From assembly GCF_003574095.1 (NCBI RefSeq), contig NZ_QWLA01000018.1, forward strand, positions 1-49,714: a DNA stretch of 49,714 nucleotides, read 5' to 3'. Made by a program: the position numbers and the translations under genes. The stretch is from Calidithermus roseus. Its GTDB lineage: Bacteria > Deinococcota > Deinococci > Deinococcales > Thermaceae. A model generated the notes under the pieces. It had not been told where the DNA came from. It searched no databases and saw only the letters and a program-made list of their open reading frames with translations. This document shows positions 31,875-39,279 of the stretch, piece by piece. The first letter of the stretch is position 1. Each line of letters starts with the position of its first letter.

Positions 31875-33227
31875 ATGACGTACATTCAGCTCAAAACCCC
31901 CATCCCTGGCCCCAAGAGCCAGGAGCTCAACGCTAGGCGCGCCGCTTCGGTGACGAGCGCCCTCGCGCAGGCCAACCCCATCGCGGTCAAGCGGGCCCGC
32001 GGCTCGCTGATCGAAGACGTCGATGGCAACACCCTCATCGACTTGGCGGGCGGCATCGGCATGATGGCGGTGGGCCATGCCCCGCAGGCAGTGGTGGAGG
32101 CCATCAAGGCCCAGGTGGAGGAGTTCATCCACGCCTGCTCCATCGTGACCAACTACGAAGCCTACGTGGCCGTCTGTGAAGCCCTCAACCGCCTCACCCC
32201 CGGCGACTTCCCCAAGAAGACCCTACTCTCCAACGGCGGGGCCGAGGCGGTGGAGAACGCGGTGAAGTTCGCGCGGCGCTATACCGGGCGCTCCGGGATC
32301 CTCGTGTTCGAGGGGGCCTATCACGGGCGCAGCAACCTGACCATGGCCATGACCAGCAAGTGGGGCCTGTTCAAGAAGGGCTTCGGCCCCTTCGCCCCCG
32401 AGGTCTACCGGCTGCCCCTGCCCAACCTCTACCGCACCCCCAAGGGCATGACCGCCGAGGAGTACGTGGAGTGGAGTTGCTGGAACCTCGAGAACGCCCT
32501 CACCGCCCACATCGACCCCAGCGCCCTGGCCGCCATCGTCATCGAGCCGGTGCTGGGGGAGGGGGGCTTCATCCCGGTGCCCCACAAGTTCTTGCGCAAG
32601 ATCCGCGAAGTCTGCGACGCCACTGGCGCGGTGATGATCGCCGACGAGATCCAGTCGGGTTCGGGCCGCACGGGCAAGCTGTGGGCCATCGAGCACTCCG
32701 GCGTGATCCCCGACCTGATCATCTCGGCCAAGAGCCTGGGCGCGGGCATGCCCATCAGCGCGGTGACGGGCCGGGCCGAGATCATGGACTCGCCCCACGT
32801 GGGCGGGGTGGGCAGCACCTACGGCGGCAACCCCCTGGCCTGCGTGGCCGCCCTGGCCGCGCTCGAGCACCTCTCCAAGCCCGAGACCCTGGCCCACGCC
32901 GCCCGCGTCGAACAAACCGTGCGCCGCACCTTCGAACCCCTGAAGGCCGAGATCCCGGTGCTGGGCGACGTGCGCGGCATCGGCGCGATGATGGCGCTGG
33001 AGTTCGTGCGCGACCCGGTGAGCAAGGAGCCGTGGTCCGACTTCGCCATGAGCGCCATCAAGGAGGCCAGCCAGCGCGGCGTGGTGCTGATTAGGGCCGG
33101 GCTCTACACCAACTGCATCCGCTTTTTGCCGGCGCTCGAGATCCCCCAGGACATGCTGGAAGAAGCCCTGGGCGTGGTGAAGGAAACCATCCAGGCCACA
33201 CACAAGGCTATGGCGGCGACGGCGTGA
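31875..33227 (+). CDS. gabT: Class III aminotransferase, GabT-like, copy 2
   Basis: A 450-residue PLP enzyme: LIEDVDGNTLIDLAGGIGMM, LLSNGGAEAVENAVKFARRY, VMIADEIQSGSGRTGKLWA and the PLP lysine in ISAKSLGAGMPISAV. The opening (ELNARRAASVTSALAQANPI) is that of the actinobacterial and Deinococcus GabT branch, different from copy 1. It lies between the two potD genes, so it may act on GABA or directly on an imported diamine. GAGGAACCC precedes the ATG. Confidence 0.85.
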   Translation: MTYIQLKTPIPGPKSQELNARRAASVTSALAQANPIAVKRARGSLIEDVDGNTLIDLAGGIGMMAVGHAPQAVVEAIKAQVEEFIHACSIVTNYEAYVAVCEALNRLTPGDFPKKTLLSNGGAEAVENAVKFARRYTGRSGILVFEGAYHGRSNLTMAMTSKWGLFKKGFGPFAPEVYRLPLPNLYRTPKGMTAEEYVEWSCWNLENALTAHIDPSALAAIVIEPVLGEGGFIPVPHKFLRKIREVCDATGAVMIADEIQSGSGRTGKLWAIEHSGVIPDLIISAKSLGAGMPISAVTGRAEIMDSPHVGGVGSTYGGNPLACVAALAALEHLSKPETLAHAARVEQTVRRTFEPLKAEIPVLGDVRGIGAMMALEFVRDPVSKEPWSDFAMSAIKEASQRGVVLIRAGLYTNCIRFLPALEIPQDMLEEALGVVKETIQATHKAMAATA

Positions 33228-33231
33228 GGAG

Positions 33232-33373
33232 GTCGATAGTCGATGGCCAAAAACTGCCGAACGCAAGAAGCCGGTGGGTCGTGGTTTCTGGCGTTTAGCG
33301 TTTTGCGTTTAGCGTCTGGCGTATTGCGTACGGCGTACGACGTATGACGTACGACGCAAAGCGTACGACGCTC
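33232..33373. repeat. Heptamer array R4 (gabT-potD gap)
   Basis: The clearest array: from 33291 twelve heptads in register, GCGTTTA, GCGTTTT, GCGTTTA, GCGTCTG, GCGTATT, GCGTACG, GCGTACG, ACGTATG, ACGTACG, ACGCAAA, GCGTACG, ACGCTC. The left part has GTCGATA, GTCGATG, GCCAAAA. The orientation is opposite to R2, R5 and R6. Confidence 0.88.
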
Positions 33374-33390
33374 ACCAAAGGAGGACCCTC

Positions 33391-34419
33391 ATGAAGCACC
33401 TTCTGGCCCTTATCACCGCGCTCGGGCTCGCGCTGGCCCAGCCCAAAGAACTTCGCATCTACACCTGGACCGAGTACATCGACCCCACCATCGTCAGCGA
33501 CTTCGAGAAGCAGACCGGAATCAAGGTCAACCTCAGCTACTACGAGTCCAACGAGGAGATGGTCGCCAAACTGCAAGCTGGGGGGTTGGGGCAGTACGAC
33601 CTGGTGGTGCCCAGCGACTTCATCATCCCCAGCATGATCCAGCTCAAGCTGTTGCAGCCTTTGGACAAGAGCAAACTGCCCAACCTCAAGAACCTCGACC
33701 CCAAGTTCGCCAACCCGCCCTTCGACCCCGGCAACCAGTACACCGTGGGCTACTTGTGGGGCACCGTGGGCCTGATGTACCGCACCGACGTGTTCAAAAC
33801 CCCGCCCACCTCCTGGGGCGTGATCTTCGACCCGGCCCAGCAGAAGGGGCGCTTCGTGCTCATGGACTCCCAGCGCGAGATGCTGGGCATCGCCCTGCGC
33901 TACGTGGGGCAGTCGGTCAACTCTGCCGACCCCGCGGCCATGAAGAAGGCCATCGACGTGCTCTTGCAGGCCAAGAAGTCGAAGAACAGCCTGGGCTTCC
34001 AGGGCGGGGTCTCGGCCACCAAGGCGCTGCTAGCCGGGCAGGCGGTGGCGGCGGTGGTCTACAACCAAGACGCTTTGCGCACGGCGGCGGGCAACCCCAA
34101 GTACGGCTTCACCATTCCCAAGGAGGGCAGCACGCTGTTCCTGGACAACATGGCCATCCCCGCCAAGGCCCCCAACCCCGACGCGGCCCACCGCTTCATC
34201 AACTTCATCCTCGATCCCAAGATCGGGGCGCGGCTGGCTGAGTACCAGCAGTCGGCCACGCCCAACGCCCAGGCCAAGAAACTCGTCAAGCCGAGCACCC
34301 TCAAGAACCCCGCCATCTGGCCCAGCGAGGCCCAGCTCAAGGTGCTGGAGTACATCCTCGACGCCGGGAAGAACTCCCGCCTCTTCGACGAGGCCTGGAC
34401 CCAAGTGAAGTCGCGCTGA
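33391..34419 (+). CDS. potD: Polyamine-binding protein PotD, copy 2
   Basis: A 342-residue secreted protein (MKHLLALITALGLALAQ) with AAAGGAGGACCCTC before the ATG. LRIYTWTEYIDPTIVSDFEK matches PotD. Many blocks are shared with copy 1 (LPNLKNLDPKFANPPFDPGN), including long identical DNA stretches around 33655-33735. It has no separate permease genes, so it probably feeds the same PotABC with another ligand or affinity. Confidence 0.9.
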   Translation: MKHLLALITALGLALAQPKELRIYTWTEYIDPTIVSDFEKQTGIKVNLSYYESNEEMVAKLQAGGLGQYDLVVPSDFIIPSMIQLKLLQPLDKSKLPNLKNLDPKFANPPFDPGNQYTVGYLWGTVGLMYRTDVFKTPPTSWGVIFDPAQQKGRFVLMDSQREMLGIALRYVGQSVNSADPAAMKKAIDVLLQAKKSKNSLGFQGGVSATKALLAGQAVAAVVYNQDALRTAAGNPKYGFTIPKEGSTLFLDNMAIPAKAPNPDAAHRFINFILDPKIGARLAEYQQSATPNAQAKKLVKPSTLKNPAIWPSEAQLKVLEYILDAGKNSRLFDEAWTQVKSR

Positions 34420-34426
34420 AGCCCCC

Positions 34427-35092
34427 ATGACCGACCCCAGCCCCATCCTCACCAGCGCCGATGGCCGCTTCGCCGTGGTGCAGAGCGAACCCTGGATGGC
34501 CCCCCACCTCGAGGCCATCCAGGCCGCCTCCTTCCCCGACCTCGCCCCACGCGAGCGGATGCGGGCCGAGCACTACCTCTCGCAGATGCGGATCTTCCCC
34601 GAGGGGCAGCACGCGGTGCTCGAGGTGGCCACGGGCCGGGTGGTGGCCTGCTCCACCGACCTGCGCGCTAAGGTGGACTTCGCCCACTTCGCGCACAAGT
34701 ATCTCGAGGCCGTGGGCGGCAACTACCTCACCACCCACGACCCCGAGGGCGACTGGCTCTACGGCGCCGACATCGGCGTTCACCCCGAGTTCCGGGGCCA
34801 CGGCCTCTCCACGCTGCTCTACACGGCGCGGCACCAGCTCATCCGCCGCCTGGGGCTCAAAGGGCACGTGGCCGGGGCCATGCCCAAGGGCTACGGGGCC
34901 CACCGCGAGCAGATGCCCATCGAGCAGTACGTGCAGCGCGTGGTGCGGGGCGAACTCTTCGACCCGGTGCTCTCCATTCAGCTCCGGCGGGGCTACGCGG
35001 TGTGGGGGATCATCCCGGACTACCTCGAGGACGCCAGTTGCGCGAATTACGGGGTGTTCATCGTGTGGCGGAACCCGGAGGTGGGGTTTTGA
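34427..35092 (+). CDS. GNAT-family N-acetyltransferase
   Basis: A 221-residue GNAT enzyme. The acetyl-CoA-binding motif A is IGVHPEFRGHGLSTLLYTAR (near residues 115-135). It starts 7 bp after the potD copy 2 stop, so it is part of the same transcript. In this setting a polyamine or omega-amino-acid N-acetyltransferase is plausible, but the substrate cannot be read from sequence. Confidence 0.85.
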   Translation: MTDPSPILTSADGRFAVVQSEPWMAPHLEAIQAASFPDLAPRERMRAEHYLSQMRIFPEGQHAVLEVATGRVVACSTDLRAKVDFAHFAHKYLEAVGGNYLTTHDPEGDWLYGADIGVHPEFRGHGLSTLLYTARHQLIRRLGLKGHVAGAMPKGYGAHREQMPIEQYVQRVVRGELFDPVLSIQLRRGYAVWGIIPDYLEDASCANYGVFIVWRNPEVGF

Positions 35093-35103
35093 TGCCGGGG
35101 CGG

Positions 35104-35159
35104 GTCGTACGTCGTACGTCTTACGTCGTACGCAATACGCAAGACGCAATACGCGATAC
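35104..35159. repeat. Heptamer array R5
   Basis: Eight heptads in perfect 7-nt register: GTCGTAC, GTCGTAC, GTCTTAC, GTCGTAC, GCAATAC, GCAAGAC, GCAATAC, GCGATAC. It fills the 100-bp gap between the acetyltransferase and amidohydrolase genes. The consensus is G-[TC]-N-N-[TG]-A-C. Confidence 0.9.
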
Positions 35160-35192
35160 GCCCTGGACCCTCGACGTAACTGGAGGCTATCT

Positions 35193-36755
35193 GTGAAGGC
35201 TGACACCCTGATCTATGGGGGTACCATCCTCAACCCCGGCCCCGCGCCCGGCGGGCTCGAGACCCTCGAGGCCGTCGCCCTGCGCGAGGGGAGCGTCCTG
35301 GCGGCGGGGCGGGTGAGCGAGCTCGAGCCCCTCCTCTCCCCCACCACCCGGCGCATCGACCTCGAGGGCCAGACCCTCCTGCCCGGCTTCAACGACGCGC
35401 ACGTGCACGTGTGGAAGGTAGGGCAGTTGCGCACCACGCTGCTCGACCTGCGGAGCGTGGAGAGCCTGGAGGCCTTTTATACGGCGGTCCGGGAGCGGGC
35501 CAAGACCCTGCAACCCGGCCAGTGGCTTTGGGGGCGCGGCTGGAACGAGGCCCGCATGGGCGGCTGGCCCGACCGCTCGGCCCTCGACGCCATCGCCCCG
35601 CGAAACCCGGTGCTGCTGACGCGCACCTGTGCCCACATCCACGCCGTGAACACCCCGGCCCTACAGGCGGCAGGGATCACCCCCGAGACCCACGTGCCGG
35701 GCGGAGAGATCGACTTCGGGCGCGGCATCCTCTACGAGACGGCCTACGGGCTGGTCTTCAAGGCCATGCCCGCCCCCACCCAGGCCGACTACGAGCGCTG
35801 GGTGCTGGCGGGGCTCGAGTACCTGAAGTCGCTGGGCATCACCAGCGCCACCGACCCCGCCGTGGACCCGCCGCTCTACGCGGCCTACCGCGCCCTGGAC
35901 GCCGCCGGAAAGCTGCCCATCCGGGTCAACCTGCTCTACATCCGCCGCCCGGACGGGGGCAGCGAGACCTTCCCCCTGCCAGAGAAACACGTCTCCGACT
36001 TTCTGCGCTGCGACTCGGTGAAGTTCTTCGCCGACGGGGGGCTCTCCGGGGCCACCGCCGCCATCAGCCAGCCCTACAAGACCCTCGAGCCCCCCAGCTC
36101 CGGCATCCTGCGCTTCGAGAGCGGCGAACTCTACGAGCTGGCCCTCGAGGCCCATCGCCAGGGCTTCCGCATCGGCACCCACGCCATCGGGGACCGGGCC
36201 TTGAACCAAGTACTGGACGTGTACCGGCAGCTCTACGAGGCCCATCCCTCGTCCCTGCGCCACCGCATCGAGCACTTCGGGCTGGCGGGGGAGGAACACC
36301 TCGAGCTCGCCCGGCGGCTCGGCGTGATCGCCGTGCCCCAACCGGTGTTCCTCCACGAGCTGCGCGGCAACTTCCTCAAGTACCTGCCCGAGGCCATGCT
36401 CTGCCGCTGCTACAACCTGCGGGCCATGTTCGCCGCCGGCCTCACGGTGGCTTTTTCCTCGGACGGGCCGGTGGTGAGCCAGATTTCCCCCCTCATCGGC
36501 CTGCAGGCCGCCGTGGCCGAGCCGATGTGCGAAGGCCACGGCGTGAGCCTGGAGACCGCGCTATGGGCCTACACCGTGGGCGGGGCTCTCGCCCAGGGCG
36601 ACGAGGGCAACCGGGGCCGCCTCGAGCCCGGCCACTGGGCCGACTTCGTGCTCCTCGACCGCGACCCCCGCACCGCGCCGCCCGAGGCGCTGGGCAGCCT
36701 CGAGGTGCGCTCCACCTGGACCAACAGGGATTTCAGCCCTGGAGTTCGGCGTTAG
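35193..36755 (+). CDS. Amidohydrolase family 3 (YtcJ-like) metal-dependent hydrolase
   Basis: A 520-residue enzyme with GTG start at 35193 after TGGAGGCTATCT. The N-terminus ADTLIYGGTILNPG and LLPGFNDAHVHVWKVG (metal histidines H-x-H) define the family. Later metal ligands are probable in GTHAIGDRALNQVL and HRIEHFGLA, and the catalytic Asp in FSSDGPVV. YtcJ-like enzymes hydrolyse amides or carbamates. Here it may release an amine from an N-acyl polyamine, but this is inference from position. The long upstream open frame is a shadow over the acetyltransferase gene. Confidence 0.87.
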   Translation: MKADTLIYGGTILNPGPAPGGLETLEAVALREGSVLAAGRVSELEPLLSPTTRRIDLEGQTLLPGFNDAHVHVWKVGQLRTTLLDLRSVESLEAFYTAVRERAKTLQPGQWLWGRGWNEARMGGWPDRSALDAIAPRNPVLLTRTCAHIHAVNTPALQAAGITPETHVPGGEIDFGRGILYETAYGLVFKAMPAPTQADYERWVLAGLEYLKSLGITSATDPAVDPPLYAAYRALDAAGKLPIRVNLLYIRRPDGGSETFPLPEKHVSDFLRCDSVKFFADGGLSGATAAISQPYKTLEPPSSGILRFESGELYELALEAHRQGFRIGTHAIGDRALNQVLDVYRQLYEAHPSSLRHRIEHFGLAGEEHLELARRLGVIAVPQPVFLHELRGNFLKYLPEAMLCRCYNLRAMFAAGLTVAFSSDGPVVSQISPLIGLQAAVAEPMCEGHGVSLETALWAYTVGGALAQGDEGNRGRLEPGHWADFVLLDRDPRTAPPEALGSLEVRSTWTNRDFSPGVRR

Positions 36756-36771
36756 GCACTGCGAGGGTTAC

Positions 36772-36813
36772 GCCCTACGCAAGACGCAAAACGCGATACG
36801 CCTAAGACCCTCG
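36772..36813. repeat. Heptamer array R6
   Basis: GCCCTAC, GCAAGAC, GCAAAAC, GCGATAC, GCCTAAG, ACCCTCG in register, between the amidohydrolase and gabD genes. Confidence 0.8.
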
Positions 36814-36835
36814 ACGTTTTTACGAAAGGACCCCC

Positions 36836-38281
36836 ATGATCAAGGAACTCCCCAACCAGGCCTACTTCGCAGACGGCTGGCAGACCACCGGCAAGACCTT
36901 CACCGTCACCCACCCCGGCGACGGGCGCGTAGTGGGCGAGGTGGCCGACTGCGGCCCCGCCGAGGCCCGGCGGGCCATCGAGGCCGCGCTCGAGGCCTTC
37001 GAGACCTGGAAGCGCACTAACCCCTACGCCCGCGCCGAGATCCTCGAGCGCTGGAACGAGTTGCTCTTAGCCCACGAGGCCGAGCTGGGCCGCCTGATGA
37101 GCCTGGAGATGGGCAAACCCATCACCGAGTCGCGCGGGGAGGTGAAGTACTCGGCCAGCTTCGTCAAGTGGTACGCCCAGGAGGCCGTGCGGCTGCACGG
37201 CGAGCGGGTGCTCTCGCGCTTCGACCACAAGCGGGGCCTGGTGTCCTACGAGCCGGTGGGCGTGGTCTACGCGGTGACGCCCTGGAACTTCCCCACCGGC
37301 ATGATCACCCGCAAGGCCGCCCCCGCGCTGGCGGCGGGCTGCGCCATCATCATCAAGCCCGCCGAGCAGAGCCCCATGAGCGCCCTGTACCTGGCCCGGC
37401 TGTGGGAGGAAGCGGGCGGCCCCAAGGGCACGCTTCAGGTCCTGCCCACCTCCGACCCCGTGGCCTTCAGCCAGCCCTTCTTCGAGGACGAGCGCGTCCG
37501 CAAGGTCACCTTCACCGGCTCCACCGAGGTCGGACGCGTCCTCTACGCCCAGGCCGCCAAGACCCTCAAGCGCGTCTCGCTCGAGCTCGGCGGCCACGCC
37601 CCCTTCCTGGTCTTCGAGGACGCCGACCTCGACAAAGCCGCCCGCGACGTGGTGCTCTCCAAGTTCCGCAACGCCGGCCAGACCTGCATCTGCACCAACC
37701 GCGTCTTCGTGCAGCAGAGCGTCCTGGGGCCCTTCACCGAGGCCTTCGCCGCCGCCACCGCCGCGCTGCGCCTGGGCGACCCCCTGCTGCCCGAGACCCA
37801 GGTGGGGCCGGTGGTGGACGCCCAGGGCCTCGCCAAGGTAAAGGAACACGTCGAGGACGCGCTCGCCAAGGGCGCGAAGGCCGTGGTGGGCGGTAAGGTG
37901 CGCGAGGGCCTCTACTTCGAGCCCACCGTGCTCAGCGGCGTGCGCCCCGACATGAAGATCATGACCGAGGAGACCTTCGGCCCCGTGGCCCCCGTCATCC
38001 CCTTCGAGAGCGAGGAGGAAGCCCTGCGCCTGGCCAACGACACCCCCTACGGCCTGGCCGCCTACGCCTGGACCAACAACCTCGCCCGCGCCTGGCGCGT
38101 CGCCGAGGGCCTGCAATACGGCATCGTCGGCATCAACGACCCCATCCCCACCGCCATGGCCCCCCAGGCCCCTTTCGGCGGCATGAAGAACTCCGGCGTG
38201 GGCCGCGAGGGCGGCTGGTGGGGGCTGGAGGAGTACCTCGAGGCCAAGTTCATCTCGATGTCGATAGCCGATGGTCGATGA
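36836..38281 (+). CDS. gabD: Succinate-semialdehyde dehydrogenase (NAD(P)+)
   Basis: A 481-residue aldehyde dehydrogenase: VYAVTPWNFPTGMITRKAAP, cofactor motif FTGSTEVGR, catalytic Glu in LELGGHAPFLVF and catalytic Cys in RNAGQTCICTNRVF, the GabD form. It should oxidise succinate semialdehyde made by the GabT enzymes, closing putrescine to GABA to succinate. AAAGGACCCCC precedes the ATG. The last codons (SMSIADGR) and stop coincide with a heptamer array (38260-38280), suggesting that the repeat has rewritten the gene's end. Confidence 0.92.
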   Translation: MIKELPNQAYFADGWQTTGKTFTVTHPGDGRVVGEVADCGPAEARRAIEAALEAFETWKRTNPYARAEILERWNELLLAHEAELGRLMSLEMGKPITESRGEVKYSASFVKWYAQEAVRLHGERVLSRFDHKRGLVSYEPVGVVYAVTPWNFPTGMITRKAAPALAAGCAIIIKPAEQSPMSALYLARLWEEAGGPKGTLQVLPTSDPVAFSQPFFEDERVRKVTFTGSTEVGRVLYAQAAKTLKRVSLELGGHAPFLVFEDADLDKAARDVVLSKFRNAGQTCICTNRVFVQQSVLGPFTEAFAAATAALRLGDPLLPETQVGPVVDAQGLAKVKEHVEDALAKGAKAVVGGKVREGLYFEPTVLSGVRPDMKIMTEETFGPVAPVIPFESEEEALRLANDTPYGLAAYAWTNNLARAWRVAEGLQYGIVGINDPIPTAMAPQAPFGGMKNSGVGREGGWWGLEEYLEAKFISMSIADGR

Positions 38282-38337
38282 GCCAGGGAGTCGAGGGCCG
38301 GGGTTCGCGGATATCCCCCTCGCGTACGACGTACGAC
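38260..38337. repeat. Heptamer array R7, entering the gabD 3' end
   Basis: GTCGATA, GCCGATG, GTCGATG, AGCCAGG in register starting inside gabD, and GCGTACG, ACGTACG at 38322-38335. The remaining 120 bp to the next start holds a short TGATGG/CCATCA hairpin (38387-38400) and nothing else clear. Confidence 0.7.
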
Positions 38338-38454
38338 CGATTTAATCTTCCGAGGACGGACCCAAGGCATCAAACGCCCTCGGGGTTGATGGCCCCATCA
38401 GCAAACCTTCATGGGAGGGGCGTTCAATGAGCCCGATCCCCAAAGGAGGTGCGC

Positions 38455-38667
38455 ATGAGAGTGTGGCTAAGCATTGCCGTAAGCCTATTGAGCGGCCTGG
38501 CTCTAGCGATTCAACCGGTGACCCGACAACTCCTCGACGAGGCCCAGACGCTCGTCCAGCAGGCCCGCCAGCAGAAGGTGGCTCCCTCTCCCGACGCCTT
38601 GCTGTGGAACCGAGCCATCGCCAAGGGCCAGGAGCATCCAGCGGCTGATAGAATGGCCTCGCTATGA
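38455..38667 (+). CDS. Small secreted protein (70 residues)
   Basis: A short gene with a consensus AAAGGAGGTGCGC before the ATG at 38455 and a clear signal peptide (MRVWLSIAVSLLSGLALA). The mature part of about 52 residues is helical (TRQLLDEAQTLVQQARQQ) with no cysteines. Its TGA overlaps the ppa ATG (ATGA). Function unknown; the good ribosome site, signal and overlap make it a likely real gene. Confidence 0.75.
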   Translation: MRVWLSIAVSLLSGLALAIQPVTRQLLDEAQTLVQQARQQKVAPSPDALLWNRAIAKGQEHPAADRMASL

Positions 38668-39209
38668 ACCTCAAGGAATTGCCCGTCGGCAAGAAGGCCC
38701 CTGAAATCGTACACATGATCATCGAGATCCCTCGCGGCTCGACCAACAAGTACGAATACGACCCCGAGCTCGGAGCGATCAAACTCGACCGCGTGCTGCC
38801 CACCGCGCAGTTCTATCCTGGCGACTACGGCTTCATCCCCTCCACCCTGGCCGAAGACGGCGATCCGCTCGACGGCATCATCCTCGCTACCTACCCACTG
38901 CTCCCTGGCGTAGTGGTGGACGTGCGCATCATCGGCATGGTGGATATGCAGGATGAAAAGGGCGGTGACGCCAAAATCCTGGGCGTGGTCGCCGAGGACC
39001 CCCGCTGGGACCACATCAAGGACCTCTCCGACGTGCCCGAGGCCACCAAGGCCGAAATCCAGAACTTCTTCGAAACCTACAAGGCCCTCGAGGCCCACAA
39101 GGGCAAGTGGGTCAAGGTGACGGGCTGGGAAGGGCGGGAGCGGGCCATCGCCGAGGTCAGGGCCTGCATCGAGCGGTACAGGGCGGCGTCGATGGTCGAG
39201 GGTGGGTAG
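38664..39209 (+). CDS. ppa: Inorganic pyrophosphatase (family I)
   Basis: A 181-residue soluble pyrophosphatase. IEIPRGSTNKYEYDPELGAI and GDYGFIPSTLAEDGDPLDG carry the family signature (D-[SGDN]-D-P-[LIVM]-D as DGDPLD) with metal-binding aspartates. It hydrolyses PPi to drive biosynthesis. It is translationally coupled to the small secreted-protein gene, an odd pairing. It ends at a hairpin shared with the convergent GH57 gene. Confidence 0.95.
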   Translation: MNLKELPVGKKAPEIVHMIIEIPRGSTNKYEYDPELGAIKLDRVLPTAQFYPGDYGFIPSTLAEDGDPLDGIILATYPLLPGVVVDVRIIGMVDMQDEKGGDAKILGVVAEDPRWDHIKDLSDVPEATKAEIQNFFETYKALEAHKGKWVKVTGWEGRERAIAEVRACIERYRAASMVEGG

Positions 39210-39238
39210 CTCACAACCAAACCCCAAATGCCAGACAA

Positions 39239-39261
39239 GGGGCGAACGCGAGGTTCGCCCC
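39239..39261. terminator. Bidirectional hairpin between ppa and GH57 gene
   Basis: GGGGCGAAC (39239-39247) pairs with GTTCGCCCC (39253-39261), 5-nt loop, in the 70-bp gap between convergent stops. No strong U-tract. Confidence 0.6.
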
Positions 39262-39279
39262 TGCACGAGTTGGGCTGTC

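Noticed and set aside
34461-35192. N-terminal extension of the amidohydrolase over the acetyltransferase gene
   Set aside because: The region is coding for the GNAT protein in another frame. GTG at 35193 with a good ribosome site starts the amidohydrolase at its family N-terminus.
28659-38337. Heptamer arrays considered as CRISPR arrays
   Set aside because: The unit is 7 nt with no spacers of constant length, repeats are not identical, and no cas genes are present.
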